From contig NZ_JAAVJI010000010.1 of NCBI RefSeq assembly GCF_012033695.1, positions 13,264-77,263 on the forward strand: 64,000 nt of DNA, written 5' to 3'. Below the pieces are notes generated by a model. That model worked only from the letters and a program-made list of their open reading frames with translations, was not told the DNA's origin and searched no databases. A program made the position numbers and the translations under genes. How positions within the stretch are numbered: the stretch's first letter is position 1; each line of letters opens with the position of its first letter. Below, piece by piece: positions 54,669 through 64,000 of the stretch. The stretch is from Pseudomonas quercus (GTDB taxonomy: Bacteria > Pseudomonadota > Gammaproteobacteria > Pseudomonadales > Pseudomonadaceae).

Positions 54669-55917
54669 GCATTTTTGATAGTACTCCGTGCAGCGCTCCT
54701 GCCATGACCAAGGATGGCAGCGTGGCGCCCACGCTTGGCCAGTAACGGGCCAAGAAGTGGTACAGCACAATCCCCGCTAGCCACGCTATCACTGCCGGGG
54801 CGCGCCATGCCGGACAGGTGCCTGCCACACGACGCCGGCGCAGCAGGTAGTGGTCCACCAACACCACACCGAACAGTGGCGCGAATACCGAGCCGATCAG
54901 CAGCAGGAAGTTCTGGTACTGGGCCAGCGGCGCGAACGCGGCAATGAGGGTACAGGCCACGCCCACCATCACCGCCAGGTGTTCAACCTTCAGCCGCACC
55001 AGCAGGCCCGTAGAAACCGCTGCCGAATGAATATCGGCAAACGCATTCTCGGACTCGTCCAGCAAAATCAGCAGCAGCGGAATGCCCAGGCCTGCCCCTG
55101 CCAGGGCCAGCAGCAACGCATTGGTTTCCCCACTGGGCGCGAACGCCAAGGTATAGGCCACTCCCAGGCCCATCAGCCAGACATTGCCCAGCAGGAAGCC
55201 CAAGGCCGTACCCGTGAATACCTGACGTGCCGACCGGCCAAAACGGGAGTAGTCGGCAATCAGCGGCAGCCAGGACAGCGGCATGGCGATTGCGATGTCG
55301 AACCCTACGGCAAAACTCAAGGAGCCATCCCCTGCACGCGCCCAGAGTGCTGCCAGGTCTGCCTTGGCAAACAGGTTCCAGGTCAGCCACAGGCACGCGG
55401 CCAGCAACAGCCAGATACCCCACCTGCGCAATACACGACGCACAAAGGTGAGCGGGCCGCCTACAGCCAAGAGGGTGGCCAAGGCACCGAAGGCCAGGGT
55501 CCAAAGCAGTGGGTTGGCCAATGGGCTGGCTTCACCCCAGCGGGTGGTGGCTAACAGACTGGCCGCATCGCGCATCACGATCAGCTCGAACGCCCCCCAC
55601 CCTATCAACTGCAACAGGTTGAGCAGCGTAGGGAGCATCACGCCTTGGCGGCCCAGGCTGGTTTTGAGCGAAGCCATGGCTGAAAGGCCCGTATCGGCGC
55701 CAATCACCGCCACGGCAGCCAGCAGCAGCACCCCCACCGCCGTGCCCAGCACAATGGCCAGCACGCCGTGGGCCAGGCCAAGGCCCGGTGCCAACAAAGC
55801 GCCGGTCTGCAAGACCATCAGGCCGACGCCCAGGGAGAACCACAGGGTAAACAGATCACGGGCACCGAATACACGGTGCTCAGGTGCAACAGGAAGGTCA
55901 GGCGAATAGTGAGTCAA
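54628..55917 (-). CDS. Hydroxymethylpyrimidine/cytosine permease CytX-like
   Basis: NCS1-family transporter of 429 residues with about twelve membrane segments. It lies 58 bp after thiC on the same strand, so it shares the TPP riboswitch; with the CytX-type sequence this suggests import of the thiamin precursor HMP. The first codon is a TTG with a poor ribosome site, so the exact start is uncertain. Confidence 0.8.
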   Translation of the reverse strand: MTHYSPDLPVAPEHRVFGARDLFTLWFSLGVGLMVLQTGALLAPGLGLAHGVLAIVLGTAVGVLLLAAVAVIGADTGLSAMASLKTSLGRQGVMLPTLLNLLQLIGWGAFELIVMRDAASLLATTRWGEASPLANPLLWTLAFGALATLLAVGGPLTFVRRVLRRWGIWLLLAACLWLTWNLFAKADLAALWARAGDGSLSFAVGFDIAIAMPLSWLPLIADYSRFGRSARQVFTGTALGFLLGNVWLMGLGVAYTLAFAPSGETNALLLALAGAGLGIPLLLILLDESENAFADIHSAAVSTGLLVRLKVEHLAVMVGVACTLIAAFAPLAQYQNFLLLIGSVFAPLFGVVLVDHYLLRRRRVAGTCPAWRAPAVIAWLAGIVLYHFLARYWPSVGATLPSLVMAGALHGVLSKMLSGVGAVPAGSHR

Positions 55918-55975
55918 GGGGCAGGCTCTCGCAGCAAGATAAACGAGCGCCCGGCTTAGCCAGGCGCGCAGGGTT

Positions 55976-58104
<2,129 letters not shown>

Positions 58105-58221
58105 CGATGCAAAGCATAGCCACATAGCAGTGGTAACGCCAACCGCTCATGGATAATACTTCCCCCGCGCAGGTCGTACAGGCCAGGCTGCAGTGGTGGG
58201 CTTAATAACAAAGGATTGACT

Positions 58222-59661
58222 ATGTTTCGCGCAATACGGGTGGCAGTGGGGATGGTGGGCTTGCAGGCTTTGGGCGCTTATGCGGCCACCGCACCGTTGG
58301 CCAGCCAAAATGACCTGATGAGCGTGTACCAGCAGGCGACCGAGAACAACGCAGACCTGGCGGCGTCGCGCGCAGACTTCGCAGCGCGCCAGGAAGCCGT
58401 ACCCCAAGCCCGCGCCGGGCTGCTGCCGAACCTGTCCGCGGGCGCCGACGTAAACGACACTCGTCTGGCCCTGGAGCAACCCGCCAGAACGGCCACCCGC
58501 AGTGGCACGTCCTATCGGGCAAGCCTTAGCCAGCCGATTTTCCGAGCGGACCGCTGGTTCCAGCTCAAGGCAGCAAAGGCCACCGATGAGCAGGCGGGGC
58601 TGGAACTGTCGTACACCGAGCAGAACCTTATCCTGCAAACCGCCGAGCGGTATTTTGCCGTGCTGCGCGCCCAGGATGGCTTGGCCACGGCACGTGCAGA
58701 AGAAAATGCCTTGCGCCGGCAACTGGACCAGTCCAAGGAACGCTTTACCGTGGGCCTCACGGACAAGACCGACGAGCTGCAGTCCCAAGCCAGCTACGAT
58801 ACCGCGCGCGCCAATCGCAGCCTGGCCGAACGCCAGGTGGCCGATGCCTTCCAGGCCCTTATCACCCTGACCAACCGGGAATACAACGCGATTCAGGGTG
58901 TAGTGCATACCCTGCCCATACTGCCGCCGTTGCCTAATGACGCCCGCGCCTGGGTGGATACGGCGTCACAGCAGAACCTGCAGTTGCAGGCCAGCAACTT
59001 TGCCGTGGATGCCGCCGAACAGACGCTGCGTCAGCGCAAGGCCGGGCATGCCCCTACCCTGGACGCCATCGCCCAATACGAAAAGGGCGACAACGACAAT
59101 TTCCAGTTGAGCAACCCGACCGGTATCAACGGGCTGGAGTACGGTGGCGATGTGGAGCGGCGCACCATTGGTTTGCGCCTGGAGGTTCCGCTGTACAGTG
59201 GTGGCCTGACCAGCTCCCAGGTACGTGAGGCCTATCAGCGTTTCAGCCAGAGCGAATACCGCCGCGAAGGCCTGCGCCGCCAGGTGGTAGAGAACACCCG
59301 CAACCTGCATCGCGCGGTCAACACGGACGTGGAACTGGTGGGCGCGCGCAAGCAGTCGATCATTTCCAACCAGAGCGCCGTGGAGGCCACGGAAATCGGC
59401 TACCAGGTGGGCACCCGCAACATCGTGGATGTACTGGACGCCCAACGCCAGCTGTATGCCTCGGTACGGGACTACAACAACAGCCGCTACGACTACATTC
59501 TGGACAACCTGCGATTGAAACAGGCTGCCGGGACCCTGAGCCCCCAAGACTTGCAAGACCTGGGGCAGTACCTCAAGCCGGACTACAACCCGGACAAGGA
59601 CTTCCTGCCACCAGACCTTCAGGCCCAGGCGCAAGCCCTGCTCAAGCCAAACCGCAAATAG
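58222..59661 (+). CDS. tolC: TolC-family outer membrane efflux protein
   Basis: 479 residues from the ATG at 58222 (AAAGGA site upstream) with a signal peptide cut near AYAA. Two repeated outer-membrane efflux halves are visible (SRADFAARQEAVPQARAGLLPNLSAG and later AEQTLRQRKAGHAPTLDAIAQYEKG), giving the alpha-helical barrel with TolC-type exit duct for type I secretion and RND pumps. No partner genes adjacent. Position after thiC is typical of pseudomonads. Confidence 0.92.
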   Translation: MFRAIRVAVGMVGLQALGAYAATAPLASQNDLMSVYQQATENNADLAASRADFAARQEAVPQARAGLLPNLSAGADVNDTRLALEQPARTATRSGTSYRASLSQPIFRADRWFQLKAAKATDEQAGLELSYTEQNLILQTAERYFAVLRAQDGLATARAEENALRRQLDQSKERFTVGLTDKTDELQSQASYDTARANRSLAERQVADAFQALITLTNREYNAIQGVVHTLPILPPLPNDARAWVDTASQQNLQLQASNFAVDAAEQTLRQRKAGHAPTLDAIAQYEKGDNDNFQLSNPTGINGLEYGGDVERRTIGLRLEVPLYSGGLTSSQVREAYQRFSQSEYRREGLRRQVVENTRNLHRAVNTDVELVGARKQSIISNQSAVEATEIGYQVGTRNIVDVLDAQRQLYASVRDYNNSRYDYILDNLRLKQAAGTLSPQDLQDLGQYLKPDYNPDKDFLPPDLQAQAQALLKPNRK

Positions 59662-59754
59662 TCCTGGGGCGCAGATTGCGCCGCACCGCGTTATAGAAGT
59701 GTATCTTGTAAGACCGGTCGCAGCCGAAGGCGCAGGCCGGGAACACAAACCCCG

Positions 59755-61038
59755 TCAGCGCTGTTTCTTCACCAACCCACCCACCGCTGCCAGCAACCGC
59801 TCCAACGCACCCTGGTTCGCTTTCATCACAGCCAACCCGGCTTCGCCCTTACGACGGGCGTTCTGGGGCAGTTCGATCAGGTTGCGCACGGCCTCGGCCA
59901 GGTGCTCGGCATTCTCTACCACCTCCAGCGCCTTGGCGTCTTGCAGGCGCTGGGCAATGTCCTGGAAATTGAACAGGTGTGGGCCACTGAGCACCGGTTT
60001 GCTCAAGGCGGCAGGTTCGAGCAGGTTGTGGCCGCCATTGGCTACCAGGCTGCCCCCCACGAAGGCAATGTCGGCCAGTGCATACAGAAACAGCAACTCG
60101 CCCATGGTGTCGCCTAGCACCACCTGTGTACCTGGCCCTACCGCTTCGCCTGCGGCGCGGTGAGCAAAGCTAAAGCCCGACTGCTCGATTACATCGCCCA
60201 CCTGAGCGAAGCGCTCCGGGTGCCGGGGCACTAGTATCAGCAGTGCGTCACTGTGGCTGGCCAGCAGTTGTCGGTGTGCGGCCAGAACAATTTCATCTTC
60301 TCCCTGGTGTGTACTGGCGGCGATCCAGACGGGCCGCTGGGCAGCCTGCCATTGCTCACGTAGCGCATGCGCCCGCTGACCCAAAGTGGAGTCGGGGTGA
60401 AGGTCGTACTTGATGGAACCGGTCACCGTGACAGTTTCGGCCCGCGCGCCTAGGTCAAGAAAACGCTGAGCCTCGGTGTCGGTCTGCACCGCCAGCAGGC
60501 TCATCTGCCTGAGCATAGGGCCAGTCAGGCCGGCAAATCGCCCATAGCCTCGCGCAGAACGGGCAGAGAGTCGGCCATTGGCCAATGCCACAGGAATGCC
60601 ACGCCGCGTGCACTGGTCCACCAGGTTGGGCCACAGTTCGGTTTCCATGATGATGCCCAGGCTGGGCCGTACATGGTCGAGGAAGCGGCCCATGGCCCAC
60701 GGCAGGTCATAGGGCAGGTAGCAATGTTGCACGCGAGGGCTGTCGCCAAACAACGCCCTGATGCGCTCGGAACCGGTAGGCGTCATGGAGGTGAGGGTGA
60801 TCGGCAACTGGGGGTAGCGCTCCAGCAGCGCACGTACCAAAGGCGCGGCGGCGATGCTTTCGCCCACCGACACGGCATGCACCCAAAGGCCGCCCTGCGT
60901 CATGGCAGGCAACCCACGCCCGAAGCGCTCGCCAATGCGCTGGGCATACGCCGGCGCCCGGCGAGCACGCCACCACAGGCGCAGGGCGATCAGCGGTAAA
61001 CCGAGGTGAAACAGGAGGGTATAGAGGGGTCTTTTCAT
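59755..61038 (-). CDS. waaA: Kdo transferase WaaA
   Basis: Adds Kdo to lipid IVA, starting the LPS core. 427 residues from the ATG at 61038, the family length; a longer frame upstream is disregarded. N-terminal membrane anchor (LYTLLFHLGLPLIALRLWW), then WVHAVSVGES, TLTSMTPTGSERI and the GT30 C-terminal domain with SIKYDL, FVGGSLVANGGHNLLEPA. Converges on tolC. Confidence 0.94.
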   Translation of the reverse strand: MKRPLYTLLFHLGLPLIALRLWWRARRAPAYAQRIGERFGRGLPAMTQGGLWVHAVSVGESIAAAPLVRALLERYPQLPITLTSMTPTGSERIRALFGDSPRVQHCYLPYDLPWAMGRFLDHVRPSLGIIMETELWPNLVDQCTRRGIPVALANGRLSARSARGYGRFAGLTGPMLRQMSLLAVQTDTEAQRFLDLGARAETVTVTGSIKYDLHPDSTLGQRAHALREQWQAAQRPVWIAASTHQGEDEIVLAAHRQLLASHSDALLILVPRHPERFAQVGDVIEQSGFSFAHRAAGEAVGPGTQVVLGDTMGELLFLYALADIAFVGGSLVANGGHNLLEPAALSKPVLSGPHLFNFQDIAQRLQDAKALEVVENAEHLAEAVRNLIELPQNARRKGEAGLAVMKANQGALERLLAAVGGLVKKQR

Positions 61039-61126
61039 GGCGAAGAAGTGTACCCCAGGGGCTAGGGCTCGTGATGAGCGCAAGTGTTTTTTCTTTTGGC
61101 CAATATTCTAGAAAAATTGCTATCCA

Positions 61127-61651
61127 TCAACCATTAACAGCCTTATCCACTTGTGCGCTGTCAAGTTCGGCATCGGTGCTACTAATGATTTTTATATCAA
61201 ACACCTGCTCAATCACCTGTTTTGGCCCTTGATTCAAGCTCCACGTAAAAAACACCAGGAACCCCAATAAAGAAACGAAAACCACGGACCCAACGACACT
61301 CTGCCAGACGCCTATCCAGAATCCAGGCCTAATGCTCTTTATCTCTTCATTAGCCTTATCGGCATAGTACTTTTCCAGACGCTGAGCTTCAGTGCTCAAG
61401 CTTATATCAAGAAAATTCTGGGCTAGCTGGCTAGCCTGATTGCGATAGCTTTCAAGCTGTGATGCGCTGTTACTAACATCATGAAACGGGACGAGATCTT
61501 TATCAGCAGGATTATTTCCAGTCTTATCTTTGAAATTTCGGATGCATTCTATTTTTTGCCGCTTATACAGGGAATAGGCGATAATCCCCAGTATGTCATC
61601 TTCACTCTCCACCAACTCCTTGTATATGTAATTGTAGCTTCCATCGGCCAT
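61127..61651 (-). CDS. Hypothetical membrane protein, 174 aa
   Basis: Unrecognised. Residues 1-110 are polar and helical with a likely coiled-coil part (ASQLESYRNQASQLAQNFL, STEAQRLEKYYADKANEEI); one membrane segment at about 113-137; a short polar tail follows. The gene is clearly AT-richer than waaA and the SMR gene around it, suggesting transfer. A possible 44-residue frame precedes it by 7 bp. Confidence 0.6.
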   Translation of the reverse strand: MADGSYNYIYKELVESEDDILGIIAYSLYKRQKIECIRNFKDKTGNNPADKDLVPFHDVSNSASQLESYRNQASQLAQNFLDISLSTEAQRLEKYYADKANEEIKSIRPGFWIGVWQSVVGSVVFVSLLGFLVFFTWSLNQGPKQVIEQVFDIKIISSTDAELDSAQVDKAVNG

Positions 61652-61658
61652 CTGTTTT

Positions 61659-61793
61659 TCAACCCTGCCTTAGACGAAGCGAGGCGCTTTTAAAGGCCGC
61701 CTTGATTTCACTAGTACTTTTGCGACCGCTTGCGATAATAGCGGCCACTTCAGTCGGCAAGGTCAGGGTTGCATCGCTTCGAGCAGAGGGCAT
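61659..61793 (-). CDS. Possible small protein, 44 aa
   Basis: A short frame MPSARSDATLTLPTEVAAII... of 44 residues ends 7 bp before the 174-residue gene on the same strand. It is basic at the C-terminus and its composition is protein-like, but the ATG lacks a clear ribosome site. Could be a partner of the membrane protein or chance. Confidence 0.3.
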   Translation of the reverse strand: MPSARSDATLTLPTEVAAIIASGRKSTSEIKAAFKSASLRLRQG

Positions 61794-61982
61794 TTTCGAG
61801 TTTGCTTTAGTAACAAGGACACGAGAAAAAAATGGTTCGATTCCATATTGATATCTCCTCTCAAGTTGTACTTTTTGACGCTTCCGCTATGTTAGCTTGA
61901 CTGAGAGACGACCTCAACCACGTAGCTTGCTCCTCTTCTCCCCCCCTGATTTAGAATGCAGCAAACACCCTAAGGACTTGCC
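61794..61982. promoter_or_regulatory. Divergent region before the SMR gene
   Basis: About 190 bp with no gene; it should contain promoters for the leftward small genes and the rightward SMR gene. No specific element recognised. Confidence 0.35.
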
Positions 61983-62315
61983 ATGACCGCCTACTACTAC
62001 CTGGCTATCGCCATCTGCGCTGAAGTGATCGCTACCGTGTCCATGAAGGCCGTCAAGGGGTTCAGTACACCGCTTCCGCTCACGCTGGTGATCATCGGTT
62101 ATGGCATTGCGTTTTTCATGCTCACGCTGGTAGTGCGCTCGATTCCGGTAGGCATTGCCTATGCCATCTGGGCTGGCATGGGCATCGTGATGGTGAGCAT
62201 TGCGGCGCTGTTCATCTATGGGCAACGGCTGGATGTGCCGGCCATGGCCGGCATGGGGCTGATCGTGGCAGGGGTGGTGGTGATCCAGCTGTTTTCGAAA
62301 ACGGCGGGCCACTGA
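61983..62315 (+). CDS. SMR-family multidrug efflux protein (EmrE-like)
   Basis: Four-helix proton-coupled transporter of 110 residues for cationic compounds. The essential Glu14 is in ICAEVIATVSMKAV; the SIPVGIAYAIWAGMG loop motif is conserved. AAGGAC site before the ATG. Possible substrates include quaternary ammonium compounds. Confidence 0.9.
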   Translation: MTAYYYLAIAICAEVIATVSMKAVKGFSTPLPLTLVIIGYGIAFFMLTLVVRSIPVGIAYAIWAGMGIVMVSIAALFIYGQRLDVPAMAGMGLIVAGVVVIQLFSKTAGH

Positions 62316-62392
62316 CCCCTGCGGCGAGTTTGCGGTTTCGGTGACCGCTACACAGGTATACTGACGGCCTGTTTTGCGCAATGAGGTCACTG

Positions 62393-63565
62393 ATGCCCAC
62401 CCCTATTTCCACTGATGTGCTGATTGTCGGCGCTGGCGTCGCTGGCCTATGGCTCAACGCACGCCTGCGCCGGGCAGGCTGGTCTACTGTACTGGTGGAG
62501 CAAGGCAGCCTTGGGGGCGGGCAGACGCTCAAGTCCCAGGGCATTATTCACGGGGGTGCCAAATACGCCCTGCACGGCGCGCTGACCGGCGCTTCGGAAG
62601 CCATTGCCGACATGCCACGCCGCTGGCGTGAGGCCCTGGCCGGTACCGGTGAGCTGGACCTACGCGGCGTGCGCCTGCTCTCCGAAGCCCATTATTTGTG
62701 GTCCCCGGGCACGCTGGCAGGCAACCTCACCAGCTTTTTCGCTAGCAAGGCGGTGCGTGGGCGCGTGGATGCGGTCAAGGGTGACCAACTGCCACCCGCG
62801 CTGCAAAACCCTGCCTTCAAAGGCAAGGTTTACCGCCTGGCTGAATTGGTCGTGGATGTGCCTAGCCTGGTCGCCCGCTTGGCGGAGCTGGCACAGGGCA
62901 GCCTGCTGGCCGCTGAACGCCTTGAACCCCTGCGTGAGGGCAACCAGGTGGTAGGGCTGCTTGTGGACGGGCGGGAAGTGCGTGCACAGCGGCTTGTACT
63001 GAGCGCCGGCGCGGGCAACGAGACGTTGCTCAACGCTTTGGGTGTCAGCCAGCCAGCCATGCAGCGCCGGCCGCTGCATATGGTCATGGCCAAAGGCGCT
63101 GCGCTCAAGCCGCTATACGCCCATTGCCTGGGAGGAGGCCCCAAGCCGCGCATGACCGTGACCACCCACCCTGCCCCGGATGGCCAATGGGTGTGGTACC
63201 TGGGCGGGGAGCTGGCCGAGGCCGAGGGCGTGGCTCGCAGCGAAGCGCAGCAGATCGCGGCCGCACGCCACGAAGTCAGCCAGTTGCTGCCCTGGGTAGA
63301 CTTGAGCCAAGTGCACTGGGCAACCTTGCGTGTAGACCGTGCCGAACCGGCCCAATCCGGCCTGGTACGGCCAGACAACGCCTTTCTTGCCGACGATGGC
63401 CCGCTGCTGGTGGGCTGGCCGACCAAGCTGGCGCTGGCACCCGACTTTGCTGACAGGGTAATGGCAGCGTTCAACCGCGATGGCATTCAGCCCGGCCCAG
63501 CAATGCCTCTGCCTGAACTCCCCCAACCACCTTTGGGCAAAACTGCCTGGGAGGCACTGCCGTGA
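62393..63565 (+). CDS. FAD-dependent oxidoreductase (DAO family)
   Basis: 390 residues from the ATG at 62393, preceded by TGAGGT. N-terminal FAD site DVLIVGAGVAGLWLNARLRRAG and the second DAO segment RLVLSAGAGNETLLNALG fit the glycine/D-amino-acid oxidase-like fold. The substrate is unknown. Its stop overlaps the next gene's GTG as GTGA, so it is coupled to the aldo/keto reductase gene. Confidence 0.82.
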   Translation: MPTPISTDVLIVGAGVAGLWLNARLRRAGWSTVLVEQGSLGGGQTLKSQGIIHGGAKYALHGALTGASEAIADMPRRWREALAGTGELDLRGVRLLSEAHYLWSPGTLAGNLTSFFASKAVRGRVDAVKGDQLPPALQNPAFKGKVYRLAELVVDVPSLVARLAELAQGSLLAAERLEPLREGNQVVGLLVDGREVRAQRLVLSAGAGNETLLNALGVSQPAMQRRPLHMVMAKGAALKPLYAHCLGGGPKPRMTVTTHPAPDGQWVWYLGGELAEAEGVARSEAQQIAAARHEVSQLLPWVDLSQVHWATLRVDRAEPAQSGLVRPDNAFLADDGPLLVGWPTKLALAPDFADRVMAAFNRDGIQPGPAMPLPELPQPPLGKTAWEALP

Positions 63566-64000
63566 GCCTGCCTTCTTTGCATGATCTGCACCGTCCCCTG
63601 GGGGCCACCGGCCTGGCCGTCTCACCTCTCGGGCTGGGCACCGTCAAGTTTGGCCGAGACCAGGGCGTGAAATACCCCAATGGCTTTACCATCCCGGACG
63701 ACCAGGCCGCTGCTGCACTCTTGCGTCAGGCGCAAGCACTGGGCATCAATTTGCTGGACACTGCCCCTGCCTATGGGCACAGCGAAACCCGCCTGGGCCC
63801 ACTGCTGCGTGGCCAACGCGACCAATGGGTCATCGTGAGCAAAGTGGGGGAAGAGTTCGAGAACAATCAGTCCCGCTTTGATTTCAGTGCCGAGCACACT
63901 CGCCTTTCTGTCGAGCGCAGCTTGCGCCGGTTGGAAACCGACTGCATCGACCTTGTAATGGTGCATTCAGACGGCAATGACCTGCATATTCTGGAACACA
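63562..64000 (+). CDS. Aldo/keto reductase, truncated by window end
   Basis: Begins at a GTG overlapping the upstream stop (GTGA): GATGLAVSPLGLGTVKFGRD, then LLRQAQALGINLLDTAPAYGHSETRLGPLL with the catalytic Asp and Tyr, VIVSKVGEEFE with the Lys, and DCIDLVMVHSDG containing the His. This is the start of a TIM-barrel NADPH-dependent reductase; 146 residues are visible and the rest lies beyond position 64000. Confidence 0.88.
   Translation, partial: MSLPSLHDLHRPLGATGLAVSPLGLGTVKFGRDQGVKYPNGFTIPDDQAAAALLRQAQALGINLLDTAPAYGHSETRLGPLLRGQRDQWVIVSKVGEEFENNQSRFDFSAEHTRLSVERSLRRLETDCIDLVMVHSDGNDLHILEH

Overview
The window reads as a chromosome segment of a Pseudomonas (gamma-proteobacterium). Evidence is the gene content and order: a choline/glycine betaine/carnitine catabolic supercluster laid out as in P. 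aeruginosa, the serB/ahpA and parC/parE/cpdA/nudF/thiC/tolC/waaA housekeeping blocks, and Pseudomonas-type O-antigen genes (wbpM, wbpL, wbpV, wzz). Almost all of it is tightly packed coding sequence. The first ~68 bases are a G/C homopolymer-rich stretch that looks like a poor contig end.

Region 1 (75-25858) handles quaternary amines. dgcA, a DUF5943-type gene and a dipeptidase-like gene form a leftward operon. After an accessory block (a DUF1311 protein, two unknown proteins, a lipoprotein metalloprotease) come cdhR, caiX, cdhC, cdhA and cdhB, which turn carnitine into glycine betaine. Next are gbdR, the serine dehydratase gene, the choline ABC transporter cbcXWV and betIBA. The intended flow is choline or carnitine to glycine betaine, dimethylglycine, sarcosine, glycine, serine and pyruvate; gbcAB, dgcB and the sarcosine oxidase genes are not in the window.

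The most striking item sits between gbdR and the serine dehydratase gene, which are neighbours in P. aeruginosa. It is a two-gene cassette encoding a CesT/ShcM-like type III chaperone and a ~704-residue protein with the layout and motifs of the effector HopM1. It is preceded by an exact hrp box (GGAACC-N15-CCACTGA). This implies that the genome also carries HrpL and a Hrp-type secretion system, and that the strain is plant-associated.

Region 2 (25940-45132) holds serB and ahpA, a decayed IS5-family element, and then a ~14 kb AT-richer leftward O-antigen cluster: wzz, rmlA, fdtA, fdtC, fdtB, wzx, a glycosyltransferase, wzy, two GT2 glycosyltransferases, wbpV, wbpL, wbpM. It predicts a Wzx/Wzy-dependent O unit started with QuiNAc (or a relative) and containing Fuc3NAc. 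rmlB is missing from the cluster.

Region 3 (44324-58104) contains a PqiC-like lipoprotein gene, parC, a retropepsin-like gene, a phytase-like esterase gene, parE, yqiA, cpdA, a DUF1249 gene and nudF, all leftward and mostly with overlapping stops and starts. A ~199 bp MITE-like element lies directly upstream of the cpdA ribosome binding site. Then come a DUF3298 lipoprotein gene and a TPP-riboswitch-controlled thiC-cytX operon. Region 4 (58222-64000) has tolC, waaA, an unknown AT-rich membrane protein gene, an SMR efflux gene, a FAD oxidoreductase gene and a truncated aldo/keto reductase gene. No tRNA, rRNA or CRISPR was seen.
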